Shown: piece after piece, positions 1 to 8,628 of the stretch
How positions within the stretch are numbered: position 1 is the first letter of the stretch
How the letters are laid out: each line of letters begins with the position of its first letter
DNA from: UTCHB3 sp964531325
GTDB taxonomy: Bacteria; Bacteroidota; Ignavibacteria; Ignavibacteriales; Ignavibacteriaceae
NCBI GenBank assembly: GCA_964531325.1
Contig: CAZHCW010000002.1
Span: 62,001-126,000 of the forward strand
Direction: 5' to 3'
DNA: 64,000 nt
Translations under genes and position numbers: made by a program
Notes under the pieces: generated by a model
Database searches by the model: none
What the model was told of the DNA's origin: nothing
What the model saw: the letters and a program-made list of their open reading frames with translations, nothing else

Positions 1-210
1 TTCAGCCAGCTCCTGCGAACCTGCAAGAAAATCGGCATGAATATGTGTCTCGGCAATATGTGTAATTTTTAATTTTTCGGCTTCTGCTATCTTTAGATAG
101 TCATCAATGTCTCTTTTGGCATCAATAACTACTGCTTCACCCGTTTTTTGACAACCAACAATGTAACTTGCATGCGCAAGTCCCGGCTCGTAAATATGTT
201 TAAAGAACAT
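1..210 (-). CDS. MBL-fold metallo-hydrolase (persulfide dioxygenase-like), 3' end cut by window
   Basis: The first 70 codons are present, from an ATG at 210; the rest lies beyond base 1. The N-terminus contains HASYIVG, then VVIDAKRD and THIHADFLAGSQELA. THIHADF supplies the first histidines and aspartate of the HxHxDH metal site of the metallo-beta-lactamase fold. Proteins beginning this way are usually glyoxalase II/ETHE1-like hydrolases, often fused to rhodanese domains, that act on persulfides. An AAGGAG Shine-Dalgarno site precedes the start. The gene follows the rhodanese gene by 14 bases on the same strand, so it is probably the third gene of a sulfur operon. Whether a rhodanese domain follows at its C-terminus cannot be seen. 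Confidence 0.85.
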   Translation of the reverse strand, partial: MFFKHIYEPGLAHASYIVGCQKTGEAVVIDAKRDIDDYLKIAEAEKLKITHIAETHIHADFLAGSQELAE

Positions 211-224
211 TTATATAGGTCTCC

Positions 225-566
225 TTATTTCTTAATTTCGTATTTCCAGCTCATGATACCGCCGGATAAATTAAAAACATTCTCAAATCCTGCTTTTGCC
301 ATCATCAACCCCGCCTGATAACTTCTGTTACCGCTACGGCAGTATAGATAATAACTTTTTGCCTTGTCTAATTTTTCAATTTGACCGGCGAAACCCGCAG
401 ACATCAAGTCGATATGTTTGGCTCCGGGAATGTATCCCATTGCCACTTCTCCCGAAGTTCTTACATCGATAACGACGGCATTTTTATCGTTTTTAAATCC
501 ATCATTAAATTCTTTGGCTCCAAGGTTTTTAACCTTGCTGTTTCCAAAAAAAAGGTTTCTTAACAT
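225..566 (-). CDS. Rhodanese-like sulfurtransferase
   Basis: This 113-residue protein is one rhodanese domain. VVIDVRTSGE near residues 31-40 and YLYCRSGNRS near 74-83 are the two signature stretches. Cys76 opens the active-site loop CRSGNRS and would carry the persulfide sulfur. No signal peptide is evident, so it is probably cytoplasmic. It lies between the MBL-fold gene and the TauE-like exporter gene, 12-14 bases from each on one strand. The three together fit handling of sulfane sulfur and export of its oxidised product. Donor and acceptor substrates cannot be told from sequence. Confidence 0.9.
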   Translation of the reverse strand: MLRNLFFGNSKVKNLGAKEFNDGFKNDKNAVVIDVRTSGEVAMGYIPGAKHIDLMSAGFAGQIEKLDKAKSYYLYCRSGNRSYQAGLMMAKAGFENVFNLSGGIMSWKYEIKK

Positions 567-578
567 TAATTGTATCCT

Positions 579-1367
579 TTATATTGATAAAAATTCTTTA
601 ATAAGAATGTAGGCACCCACACCGGTGATAAACCATGCAAAGCCTGTTTTTAATTTCTGACTGTCTATTTTTGATGTTAGATATCCCCCGGTTAAAATTC
701 CGGCTACCATCAAAACGGTAAATTTTAATAAAAACATCCAATCAATATTTTCCAACCCCGATGCACCTGCAATAAAACCGCTCAACGCATTCACTGAAAT
801 TATCATCAATGATGTCCCTATTGCCTTTTTCATATCCATTCCGGCAACCAGAACAAGCACAGGCACAACCATAAATCCACCACCCGCACCAAGCAAACCC
901 ATTATTATACCAAGCAGAGCACCCTGCAAAGCGAGCCGTTTAACATCAAAAACAGGTTTATTCTCCTGTTCGGGCTTCTTTTTCAGCATTGAATAAGCTG
1001 CATAAAAAATCAAAAATGCAAAAAGCCCTAAAAGTAATGTCTGTTTCGCAATTACCAGATTATCGTTGCTGAATATCTCATCAGGAATCAAAGGAACAAT
1101 CGTCCCCCTCGTTACGATCACAGTTACAAGCGATGGAATCGAAAAATAGAGTGCAGGTTTAAGTTCAATATTACCCTGAATTATATTTTTGATCGCTCCT
1201 ACAAGAGAAGTCATACCCACCACAAACAGGGAATAACCCGTTGCAGTTATAATATCGAGCCTCAGAAGATAAGTAAAAACAGGCACTGCAAGAATTGATC
1301 CTCCTGCACCCGTTAAACCCATCACTGCACCGATCAAAAATGCGATTACTAAGGTTATAAGTTCCAT
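579..1367 (-). CDS. Sulfite exporter TauE/SafE family membrane protein
   Basis: The 262-residue protein is almost entirely hydrophobic, with about eight predicted membrane segments. It has the internal duplication typical of TauE/SafE: the glycine-rich motif GLTGAGGSILAVPV near residue 18 recurs as GLLGAGGGFMVVPV near residue 158. The family exports sulfite, sulfoacetate or other organosulfur anions across the inner membrane. It is the first gene of the minus-strand sulfur module, 12 bases before the rhodanese gene. The substrate is inferred from that context only. Confidence 0.88.
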   Translation of the reverse strand: MELITLVIAFLIGAVMGLTGAGGSILAVPVFTYLLRLDIITATGYSLFVVGMTSLVGAIKNIIQGNIELKPALYFSIPSLVTVIVTRGTIVPLIPDEIFSNDNLVIAKQTLLLGLFAFLIFYAAYSMLKKKPEQENKPVFDVKRLALQGALLGIIMGLLGAGGGFMVVPVLVLVAGMDMKKAIGTSLMIISVNALSGFIAGASGLENIDWMFLLKFTVLMVAGILTGGYLTSKIDSQKLKTGFAWFITGVGAYILIKEFLSI

Positions 1368-1500
1368 AAATAATTATTTCTTTTAAGTATTAATAAGATA
1401 GACGAATCCAAAAAAGGATTCAAACGAGGAAGTTAAATTAATAAGAAGGGTGTAAAGGAAGAAAAATAAAAAAAATAGAGGGGAAAACCACAGAGCCTCG

Positions 1501-1545
1501 GACCTCACCCCCGACCCCTCTCCTAAAAGGCGAGGGGAGGATGAA
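1501..1545. repeat. GC-rich palindromic intergenic element, copy 1
   Basis: About 45 bases built on CCTCACCCCCGACCCCTCTC followed by a short A-rich loop and a GAGGGGAGG return arm, so it can fold as a hairpin. An almost identical copy in the opposite orientation lies at 20784-20828. The two differ mainly at three loop-edge bases (GGC against TGA). It sits in the non-coding stretch 1368-1722. Confidence 0.75.
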
Positions 1546-1567
1546 GGTTGAGTTTTTTAAGAAAAAT

Positions 1568-1706
1568 TAGGTTGTATCCGCATCATCCGCGTTCTATTAT
1601 AAAACCCCCATCCGTGAAATTCCGTGTTAAATCCGTGAAATCCGTGGAACTATTAAAAAACCTATCCGCGATAATCCGCTTTATCCGCGTCATCCGCGTT
1701 CTATTA
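1568..1706. repeat. ATCCGCG / ATCCGTG word repeats
   Basis: This part of the 355-base gap between the TauE gene and the next coding region is made of repeated words: ATCCGCG, ATCCGTG, TCATCCGCGTTCTATTA and GAAATCCGTGG. The segment around 1672-1706 reappears as its reverse complement near 24885-24932. No open frame here looks coding. I see nothing else in the gap. Confidence 0.7.
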
Positions 1707-1722
1707 AAAACTAACAACAGGG

Positions 1723-2637
1723 TTAATTCACAACTTCAGGTTGCATGTCATCAGGTCTTGTAACAAATTTTACCTTAAGTGGGGTTTTTCCGTCCTGTCC
1801 GATAATATCAAGTTTGGTTGTGGCAGTAAGGATAATCTCGCTAACAGATACAGCATCAATTCCAAACACACAGTTTTGGGTTTGTTTCATATTCTCAGGA
1901 ATAACAAATCCTTCAAATGAGTTTCCGCCACCATTTTGGGCTTTTGGTCTTTTATAATATTCCTGGGCAACAACAACCACTTCATACAACTCGGATGCCA
2001 TACTGTTATAATATTCAAATATCTTCTGTTCCGACATCGCTTTAAGGTCAACTTCAATATTTGGATAATTAAAATCAACACAACTTATATAAGAAGCAGG
2101 ATCAGCAATTATCCCAATAAAAGCTTCATTTTTTCCGGGTCTTGAATCGGTTAAAATCGAAACATCACCGGGAGTTTTGGTTCCCGTTCCCGTCAGGTCA
2201 TACGAGTAGGTACCTTTACGATAAGTCACTCCTGATGGGCCGTTTTTTATCTTTATCTCCTGAAAAAGAGTTCCCACAAATGATTGAAGATTTTTGAACG
2301 AATTTTCATTCTCAAATTTCAGATGCATCAAATAGTTTTCCTTTTTTCCCGAGTAGTAGATCGTAAAAGAAACCACTCCCTTAACCGAAGATTTAAAAAT
2401 CTTAAAATCAACGGGATTGGCATTGATGGTCAGTTTTTTATCGGTAACCACAGGTTTGTTTATCTTTTTGATCTTTTGAATCGAATTATTTGCATCAAAT
2501 GGAGCAAATGGATCCACGGTTTCGCCGTAAACTTGCAGTTTAAGTTCGCTTCCGGAAGTTTTAAAAAGGAAATCGCCCAACTGTGGGAAAACGGCGGGCG
2601 TTAAAAAGAGCAGTAAAAATAAAATCTTTTTATTCAT
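1723..2637 (-). CDS. Exported protein of unknown function
   Basis: I do not recognise the family. The reading frame opens at a TTG at 2667, but an ATG at 2637 begins a clean signal peptide (MNKKILFLLLFLTPAVFPQ), so I place the start there (304 residues). The mature part has no obvious repeats or membrane spans and contains two isolated cysteines. The C-terminus ends in MQPEVVN and does not resemble a T9SS sorting domain, so a periplasmic or outer-membrane-associated location is more likely. It is on the same strand as the OB-fold lipoprotein gene, about 100 bases downstream of it. Confidence 0.6.
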   Translation of the reverse strand: MNKKILFLLLFLTPAVFPQLGDFLFKTSGSELKLQVYGETVDPFAPFDANNSIQKIKKINKPVVTDKKLTINANPVDFKIFKSSVKGVVSFTIYYSGKKENYLMHLKFENENSFKNLQSFVGTLFQEIKIKNGPSGVTYRKGTYSYDLTGTGTKTPGDVSILTDSRPGKNEAFIGIIADPASYISCVDFNYPNIEVDLKAMSEQKIFEYYNSMASELYEVVVVAQEYYKRPKAQNGGGNSFEGFVIPENMKQTQNCVFGIDAVSVSEIILTATTKLDIIGQDGKTPLKVKFVTRPDDMQPEVVN

Positions 2638-2736
2638 TGTAGGAGTTCTGTTATAATTTAAAGACAAGGGTGAATTAACTTAAAAAAAAGGGGATATAGC
2701 CGGAGTTCACCGGTTACATCCCCAAAATCTGTTTAA

Positions 2737-3483
2737 TTACTTCTTTTCAAGAATTTTTGCTTCTTCAACAATTACATTGTATTTGTATCCGGCGCCAAAA
2801 TCTTTATCCACTGAAACTTTTCCTTCAATAAGAATGATCTGTCCAACAGTTGGAACATCAGCTGAAGTAAGGGTAAGGTCATATTCACTGCCTGAAGCAG
2901 TTCCATCCTGTATGTGAATCCAGTTGGTGTTCATGATACCTGCGTTTACTTTGGTTACTTTTCCGCGGATTTTTACTTTTTTGTCTTTGAGTTCACTTTT
3001 TTTAGCGAATACATCAGCTACAGTAACTCCACCGGCAGCTTTTTCAACTTTTACATCTTCTTTTGCCACTCCTGCCTGCTCGGGATGTTTAAAGTCAGCA
3101 GGGAGATCAGCGGGACTTCCAACCTGTCCACCAAAACTGGCTTTATCTTTTGAAGGGTCATTTACAAACAAAATTGTTTCAAAAGTTTTGCCGGCTTCTT
3201 TGCCTTCAAAATTTTTCATTTCCATTGACTGGGTAAAATAGATATTTTCACCCTCTTTTAAATCCATTTTCTGGATTGCAAGCCAAACTTCTCCGGCTTC
3301 TTCTTCAACTCTTACATAAGAGTATGCTGAGGTCTGAATTACTTCAAGAATTTTCCCGCCTCTTACGGGAACTGCTGGTGCCGAAGCTTCTATTCCGGCT
3401 TCAGGGGTTTTTGGTTCTTCTTTTTTGCTGCATCCTGAGAAAATAATCAGAATTGCGGCTAATGCAACTATCGTCTTGTACAT
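2737..3483 (-). CDS. Lipoprotein with C-terminal OB-fold domain
   Basis: The frame is open to 3543, but the ATG at 3483 begins a lipoprotein signal peptide, with the lipobox LIIFSGC about 19 residues in. That gives 248 residues. After a charged, proline-rich linker there is a first domain of about 90 residues, then an OB-fold-like domain containing VKIRGKVTKVNAGIMNTNWI, IHIQDGT and IILIEGKVSVDKDFGAGY. This arrangement resembles NrfJ/YdeI-type OB-fold proteins, which are envelope proteins often linked to multiheme cytochromes rather than to nucleic acid. It is divergent from the heme operon. Ligand and role are unknown. Confidence 0.7.
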   Translation of the reverse strand: MYKTIVALAAILIIFSGCSKKEEPKTPEAGIEASAPAVPVRGGKILEVIQTSAYSYVRVEEEAGEVWLAIQKMDLKEGENIYFTQSMEMKNFEGKEAGKTFETILFVNDPSKDKASFGGQVGSPADLPADFKHPEQAGVAKEDVKVEKAAGGVTVADVFAKKSELKDKKVKIRGKVTKVNAGIMNTNWIHIQDGTASGSEYDLTLTSADVPTVGQIILIEGKVSVDKDFGAGYKYNVIVEEAKILEKK

Positions 3484-3628
3484 CGTATTTCCGGTTCTCT
3501 TTTTGGTTATGATATTTAAAAAATATTGGTTTATTTTATACACTAAATTAAAAAATTAATTTGAAAACACATCGACAAATTTAATAAATAGCAGTATAAG
3601 AACAAACCCATTTAAAGTGGTTTTTTCG

Positions 3629-3636
3629 TATATTTG
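3629..3636 (+). promoter_or_regulatory. Candidate -7 element for the heme operon
   Basis: TATATTTG matches the Bacteroidota -7 consensus TAnnTTTG and lies 43 bases upstream of the hemX start. No good -33 TTTG was found at the usual spacing, so the call rests on one half of the promoter. The 196-base divergent region 3484-3679 must also hold the promoter of the OB-fold lipoprotein gene. Confidence 0.4.
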
Positions 3637-3679
3637 CTACTGCTAAAAAAAATATTTTACATACTTCGGCACTACACCA

Positions 3680-4507
3680 ATGCTTGAAACCATTCATATA
3701 CTAAATTATCTTTTACCGCTCCTTTATGCGGCTACATTTGCCGTTTATCTTACCGACTTCTATAAAGATAAACCGGCATTACACAATATAAAAAGAATCT
3801 TTTTATTTGTTACTCTGATTATTCATACTATTTACCTGGTTTTGTGGACAATCCATTTTGATCATCCACCGATTACCACCAAGTTTGAAATATTCAGCGT
3901 TTTGGCTTTTAGTATCGGTTTTTCCTACTTCCTGATTGAACTTTCCACCGATATCAGAGCCACAGGCACTTTTATTTTGGCAATTTCCATCATTTTTCAA
4001 GTGATTTCAACCCTTTTTATTGAAGATGTAATCGATGTTCCTGAAGTTTTGAAGAACAGACTTTTGGGTCTCCATGTAATAAGTGCTCTCTGCGGTTACA
4101 CAGGCGTTACTATCTCAGCTGTTTATGCATTACTTTTTACAGTACAGTATAAAAGAATTAAACTGAATCAATTTGGACTCGTATTCAACCGACTTCCAAG
4201 TCTCGAATTGTTGGAAAGGCTCGCCGTTTCTTCCGTTATTGTTGGGTTTGCTCTTTTAACTATTGCAATCCTCATCGGGACTATTTGGCTGCCAAGTGCT
4301 TTCCCAAATTTTAGTTTCTTCGATCCAAAGTTGCTGGCAACCGGTGTCGTTTGGCTTTTTTATGGTGCTGGATTGATTGTCCGCTACACCTCAGGCCTCT
4401 ATGGGAAAAAATTTATGACCTATTCAATTGCAGGATTTATTATCGCCATGATCTCTCTCGGGATCACCGGTATAATTGGTTCTACTTTTCATCAATTTAG
4501 CAAATAG
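3680..4507 (+). CDS. hemX: CcsA/HemX-family membrane protein
   Basis: A 275-residue protein with about eight hydrophobic segments and no signal peptide. It resembles the cytochrome c assembly (CcsA/ResC) fold, including a central region LHVISALCGYTGVTISAVYALL with a conserved histidine. A CcsA-like gene immediately before hemA is the usual setting of HemX, which tunes glutamyl-tRNA reductase level in some bacteria and is also proposed in heme handling. It is the first gene of the operon, 31 bases before hemA. Its start has no Shine-Dalgarno site. A true cytochrome c maturation role cannot be excluded. Confidence 0.75.
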   Translation: MLETIHILNYLLPLLYAATFAVYLTDFYKDKPALHNIKRIFLFVTLIIHTIYLVLWTIHFDHPPITTKFEIFSVLAFSIGFSYFLIELSTDIRATGTFILAISIIFQVISTLFIEDVIDVPEVLKNRLLGLHVISALCGYTGVTISAVYALLFTVQYKRIKLNQFGLVFNRLPSLELLERLAVSSVIVGFALLTIAILIGTIWLPSAFPNFSFFDPKLLATGVVWLFYGAGLIVRYTSGLYGKKFMTYSIAGFIIAMISLGITGIIGSTFHQFSK

Positions 4508-4538
4508 AAATTTAGCCCGGTAAAACCGGAGATCAACT

Positions 4539-5825
4539 ATGAACCTTATTGGTACATCAATAAACCATCATACTGCAACCATCGAACAGAGAGAAGCTCT
4601 CCATCTTAGTAAAAATGAGATGACAGAGTTCATCGGTATTCTCCGAAATAATCTCTTTAGCGACGGCTTTGTAATATCAACTTGTAACAGGACAGAAATT
4701 TTTGGTCTGCCCATTGATAACAATCTTGACATCTCAAAAATTCAAGATGCCCTGTTGAATTATAAACATATTGATGGTTTATCAAACAAAAATTTCCTTA
4801 ATTTCTTTTCCTGTGGTGCGGTTAAACATCTATTTAGTGTTACTTCCGGCATCGATTCCCTTATTCTTGGTGATTCCCAAATTCATGGACAAATGAAAGA
4901 TGCTTTTCAGCTTTCAGTTGACATGAACTTCGCCGGTACAATTATGAGGAGAATTTTTGACACCGCAACCAGAGTTGGGAAAAGAAGCATCACCGAAACA
5001 GAAATTGGCGAAGGTGCCGTTTCCGTAAGTTATGCTGCTATTCAGGTGGTCGAAAAGATTTTTGCCAACCTGCAAAACCGCTCGGCAATTGTTATCGGAG
5101 CAGGGGAAACAGGGGAACTTGCAGCACTCCACTTAAAAGACAAGGGCATCGGAAACCTCGCAATTTCCAACAGAACCCTCTCAAGAGCGGAGGAACTTGC
5201 CCGTAAAGTTTATGGTGAGATTGTCCCCTTCGAAAACATCCATGAACTTCTGCATAATTTTGACATAGTAATTTCTGCTACTTCAGCACCCGGTGTCATC
5301 TTGAATTACGATGAAGTGAAAACCATTGTGAAAAAACGACGGGGGAATCCTGTCTGTCTCATGGATCTTGCCCTCCCAAGAGATATCGACCCCGCTGTCG
5401 CGAAACTTGACGGTGTGTTTTATAACGATATCGATTCTCTGGGTAAAATTATCGATATGAATATCAGAAAAAGAGAAAAAGAGATTCCTGCTGTCGAAGC
5501 GATAATCCTCGAGGAGATGCAAAACCTTTTTAGTTGGTATAATACTCTCGAAGTTATCCCAACCATCAAAAAAATTAGAGACTTTTTTGAGGAAATCCGA
5601 CAGGAAGAAATCGATAAAATTAAACATAAAGTGCACGAAGAAGATATTAAAAAATTGGACGACATGACAAAAAGACTTGTTGGACGACTTCTTCACAACC
5701 CGACAATCAGGCTCCGCCAGATTGCCGAAAGTGGACTCAATTACCAGGAAGTGGCAAACTACACCTCCGTTATCTCGAATCTCTTCAACCCCGAACAGGT
5801 TGATGAAGAAATCAACAATAATTAA
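4539..5825 (+). CDS. hemA: Glutamyl-tRNA reductase
   Basis: It reduces glutamyl-tRNA to glutamate-1-semialdehyde, the first committed step of C5-pathway tetrapyrrole synthesis. The catalytic cysteine is Cys49 in ISTCNRTE. The motif GIDSLILGDSQIHGQMK follows near residue 107, the NADPH-binding loop VIGAGETGELAA near 187, and a C-terminal helical dimerisation domain ends the protein. Its 428 residues are normal for the family. The cognate aminomutase hemL lies in this window at 40811-42091 rather than in this operon. The hemC start follows 21 bases after the stop. Confidence 0.97.
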   Translation: MNLIGTSINHHTATIEQREALHLSKNEMTEFIGILRNNLFSDGFVISTCNRTEIFGLPIDNNLDISKIQDALLNYKHIDGLSNKNFLNFFSCGAVKHLFSVTSGIDSLILGDSQIHGQMKDAFQLSVDMNFAGTIMRRIFDTATRVGKRSITETEIGEGAVSVSYAAIQVVEKIFANLQNRSAIVIGAGETGELAALHLKDKGIGNLAISNRTLSRAEELARKVYGEIVPFENIHELLHNFDIVISATSAPGVILNYDEVKTIVKKRRGNPVCLMDLALPRDIDPAVAKLDGVFYNDIDSLGKIIDMNIRKREKEIPAVEAIILEEMQNLFSWYNTLEVIPTIKKIRDFFEEIRQEEIDKIKHKVHEEDIKKLDDMTKRLVGRLLHNPTIRLRQIAESGLNYQEVANYTSVISNLFNPEQVDEEINNN

Positions 5826-5846
5826 AAAATTATTACCGGATTCAGA

Positions 5847-6776
5847 TTGAAAACTAAATTAAGAATTGGCACAAGACAAAGTAAACTTGCCCTCTGGCAA
5901 ACCGAACATGTTAAATCAGAACTGAAAAAACATTATCCCGATCTTGAAATTGAAGTTATCCATATCAACACCAAAGGTGATAAAATTCTTGATGTGGCAC
6001 TTTCAAAAATCGGGGATAAAGGTCTGTTTACAAAAGAGTTAGAGAATGCCCTCTTAAGCGGGGAAGTGGATCTCGCAGTCCACAGCCTAAAAGATCTTGA
6101 AACAAATATGCCTGCAGGTCTTCAACTTGCTGTAGTCTCCAACAGACACGAAGTTAATGATGTAATCATCGCACGCGAAAAAGGGGTAACAATCGATTCT
6201 CTCCGCGAAAATGCAGTGGTTGCCACAGGTTCTCTAAGAAGACGCAGTCAGCTACTGAATCTTAGAAATGATATTTCTACCGTTGAACTCAGAGGTAATG
6301 TCCCTACAAGAATTCAAAAATACCTCGATAGCGATTGGGATGCAATTATTCTCGCTCGTGCCGGCGTTGAACGACTCGGCTTACAGGAACACATCTCCTC
6401 AATTATCCCCATCGACATGATGCTTCCTGCTGTTGGGCAGGGTGCCCTTGGATTACAAATCAGAGAGGGTGACACCGAAACACACGAGTTAATCTCAGTG
6501 CTCCACAATCCCAACATTTTTGCCGCTGTATCCTGCGAAAGAGCTTTCCTAAGGGAACTTCAGGGTGGATGTCAGGTTCCAATCGCTGCTCACGCAGTTG
6601 TAAAACCAAACGGTATCTGGCTCAAAGCTTACATAGGTTCAGTTGATGGAACTCAAGCAATGAGAGGTTATGTTAGAGGAAGTAAATATCACGCTGAAGA
6701 GCTTGGTGTGGGTCTGGCTCAGGATATGTTTAATGACGGTGGTAAAGAGATCATCGACCTGATCGACAGAATTTGA
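5847..6776 (+). CDS. hemC: Porphobilinogen deaminase (hydroxymethylbilane synthase)
   Basis: It polymerises four porphobilinogens to hydroxymethylbilane. The N-terminal signature RIGTRQSKLALWQT is present, followed by DLAVHSLKDL, and Cys242 in LQGGCQVP is the attachment site of the dipyrromethane cofactor. The arginine-rich substrate loop TGSLRRRSQL is present. The start is a TTG at 5847; the next ATG would remove the conserved N-terminus. At 309 residues it is full length. hemD begins 18 bases later. Confidence 0.96.
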   Translation: MKTKLRIGTRQSKLALWQTEHVKSELKKHYPDLEIEVIHINTKGDKILDVALSKIGDKGLFTKELENALLSGEVDLAVHSLKDLETNMPAGLQLAVVSNRHEVNDVIIAREKGVTIDSLRENAVVATGSLRRRSQLLNLRNDISTVELRGNVPTRIQKYLDSDWDAIILARAGVERLGLQEHISSIIPIDMMLPAVGQGALGLQIREGDTETHELISVLHNPNIFAAVSCERAFLRELQGGCQVPIAAHAVVKPNGIWLKAYIGSVDGTQAMRGYVRGSKYHAEELGVGLAQDMFNDGGKEIIDLIDRI

Positions 6777-6794
6777 GTTAAGAACAGAATTAAA

Positions 6795-7574
6795 ATGGAA
6801 CAACACAAACCAAGGTTAATCACCTTCAGAGCTGAAGAGGATTCCGCCGAAACCACTGCTCTATTTAAAAACTATGGTTTTGAAGGAATTAATCTCCCTT
6901 TGGTGGTTATTACTCCCGTGGTGGATAAAAACACCATTCAAATTGTGGATGATCCGGGCAGTTTCGACATAATCATATTTACTTCAGTGCATGCGTTTTA
7001 CGCACTGATATCAATTTTTGATGGAAGGGGAGATATAGATGTCCTCACCGGTAAAGAGATTGCTTGTGTTGGAACCAAAACCGCTCAAAAAGTGATGGAA
7101 TTGTTCACTGCTGAAAACATCGTTGTTCCGGAAAAATTTTCCGCTGAGGGATTGGTTGATTATTACAAATCGAGAGACATAAAAGGGAAAAAGATTTTAT
7201 TACCCCTTGGAAACCTTGCCGGAAAAACACTTTCTGACGAGCTTACTGCGATGGGTGCCGAAGTTAAAAGAGTGGTTGTTTATAAAAATGAAGCCCCCCC
7301 CGAAGAGGAGTTTAATCTGATAAGAACGGTTTTGTTTACTTATCTTCCTGAATACCTCATTTTTTCGAGTCCATCTATATTTAAGAACTTTCTTAAAGCA
7401 ACAGGTGAAGATGCAGGGATAATACTGGAAAACTCAAAAATTTGTGCGATTGGTGATGTCACCAAAAAAGAGATTGAATTAAATGGATTTACAGTTGCCG
7501 TCATGCCCGATGATTTTACGATGGAGGCACTGATGCAAAAATTGAAAAATATAAACCTGAGAGATGAAAATTGA
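6795..7574 (+). CDS. hemD: Uroporphyrinogen-III synthase
   Basis: It cyclises hydroxymethylbilane with inversion of ring D. HemD proteins are poorly conserved, and this one is identified by size (259 residues), the two-lobed alpha/beta pattern, the motif IIIFTSVHAFYAL near residue 55, YLIFSSPSIFKNFL near 188, and its place between hemC and hemE. ICAIGDVTKKEIELNGF near the C-terminus matches the usual IG.xT...l...G pattern. Its stop codon TGA overlaps the TTG start of hemE. Confidence 0.9.
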   Translation: MEQHKPRLITFRAEEDSAETTALFKNYGFEGINLPLVVITPVVDKNTIQIVDDPGSFDIIIFTSVHAFYALISIFDGRGDIDVLTGKEIACVGTKTAQKVMELFTAENIVVPEKFSAEGLVDYYKSRDIKGKKILLPLGNLAGKTLSDELTAMGAEVKRVVVYKNEAPPEEEFNLIRTVLFTYLPEYLIFSSPSIFKNFLKATGEDAGIILENSKICAIGDVTKKEIELNGFTVAVMPDDFTMEALMQKLKNINLRDEN

Positions 7575-8617
7575 AAGTCTTACAAAACGACTTGTTCCTG
7601 AGAACTTTAAAGAATGAAAAAACTGAACGAACTCCAATTTGGGTGATGCGACAAGCAGGTAGATACCTTCCACAATACAGGGCGGTGCGCGAAAAAGCGG
7701 ATTTTATTACAATGTGTAAAACCCCCGAACTTGCGGCAGAAGTAACAATTCAGCCTGTTGACCTTATCGGAGTGGATGTTGCGATCATCTTTTCCGACAT
7801 TCTTGTTATCCCCGAAGCAATGGGATTGGAATTTTTGATGAATGAGGGAACTGGTCCAGTTTTCCCAAATCCGATCAGAACTGCTTCAGACATCAACAGA
7901 ATTCACGAATTTGACCCAACAGACAGATTAAAATATGTTCTCGATGCAGTCTCTCTTACTGTTAAAGAACTTGACGGAAGAGTACCGCTTATCGGTTTTT
8001 CGGGTGCCCCATGGACATTGCTCACCTACATGGTTGAAGGAAAAGGCTCCAAAAATTTCAGCAGAATTAAAGAATTTGTCTATCGCGAAAGAAAAACAGC
8101 TCATAAAATTCTCGAAATGTTAACCAATGTCATTATCGCGTACCTCAAAGCAAAAGTTGAAGCCGGAGCCGATGTTGTTCAGATTTTCGACACCTGGGGA
8201 AGCATCCTTTCACCATCACAATTTGAAGAATTCTCCAAACCTTATATCAAAAGAATTGTTGATGAACTAAAACAGGTAGCCCCCGTCATCGTTTTTGCTA
8301 AAGGTGTCAACTACAATTTTAGTAAACTCGCAGAACTTGGTGCAGATGCTTACAGTTTTGATTGGACAGTTGATCTCGCTGCTGTTAAAAGAGAAATAGG
8401 TCATAAAGCTGTGGTTCAAGGTAACCTTGATCCTACAATTCTTTATGCGTCACACGATGATATTCGAACAGAAGCTGCTGCTCTATTGGGATCACTTGAT
8501 AATGCAAATGGACATATATTCAATTTAGGACATGGTATTTTGCCGGATGTAAAACCTGAAAATTTAAAAGCTTTGGTAGATTATATCAAAGCTGACAGTC
8601 ATAAATTTCATAAATAA
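7571..8617 (+). CDS. hemE: Uroporphyrinogen decarboxylase
   Basis: It removes four carboxyl groups from uroporphyrinogen III to give coproporphyrinogen III. The signature PIWVMRQAGRYLPQYR lies near residues 22-37 and GFSGAPWTLLTYM near 142. The family aspartate is in IFSDILVIPEAMG and the C-terminal NLGHGILPDV is intact. Length is 348 residues. The start is a TTG inside the stop region of hemD (overlap TTGA), so the two are probably translationally coupled. Confidence 0.97.
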   Translation: MKVLQNDLFLRTLKNEKTERTPIWVMRQAGRYLPQYRAVREKADFITMCKTPELAAEVTIQPVDLIGVDVAIIFSDILVIPEAMGLEFLMNEGTGPVFPNPIRTASDINRIHEFDPTDRLKYVLDAVSLTVKELDGRVPLIGFSGAPWTLLTYMVEGKGSKNFSRIKEFVYRERKTAHKILEMLTNVIIAYLKAKVEAGADVVQIFDTWGSILSPSQFEEFSKPYIKRIVDELKQVAPVIVFAKGVNYNFSKLAELGADAYSFDWTVDLAAVKREIGHKAVVQGNLDPTILYASHDDIRTEAAALLGSLDNANGHIFNLGHGILPDVKPENLKALVDYIKADSHKFHK

Positions 8618-8628
8618 TCGGAAAAAAG

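Noticed and set aside
1548..1763. 71-codon open frame across the ATCCGCG repeats
   Set aside because: It is a translation of repeat words and runs antisense into the next gene.
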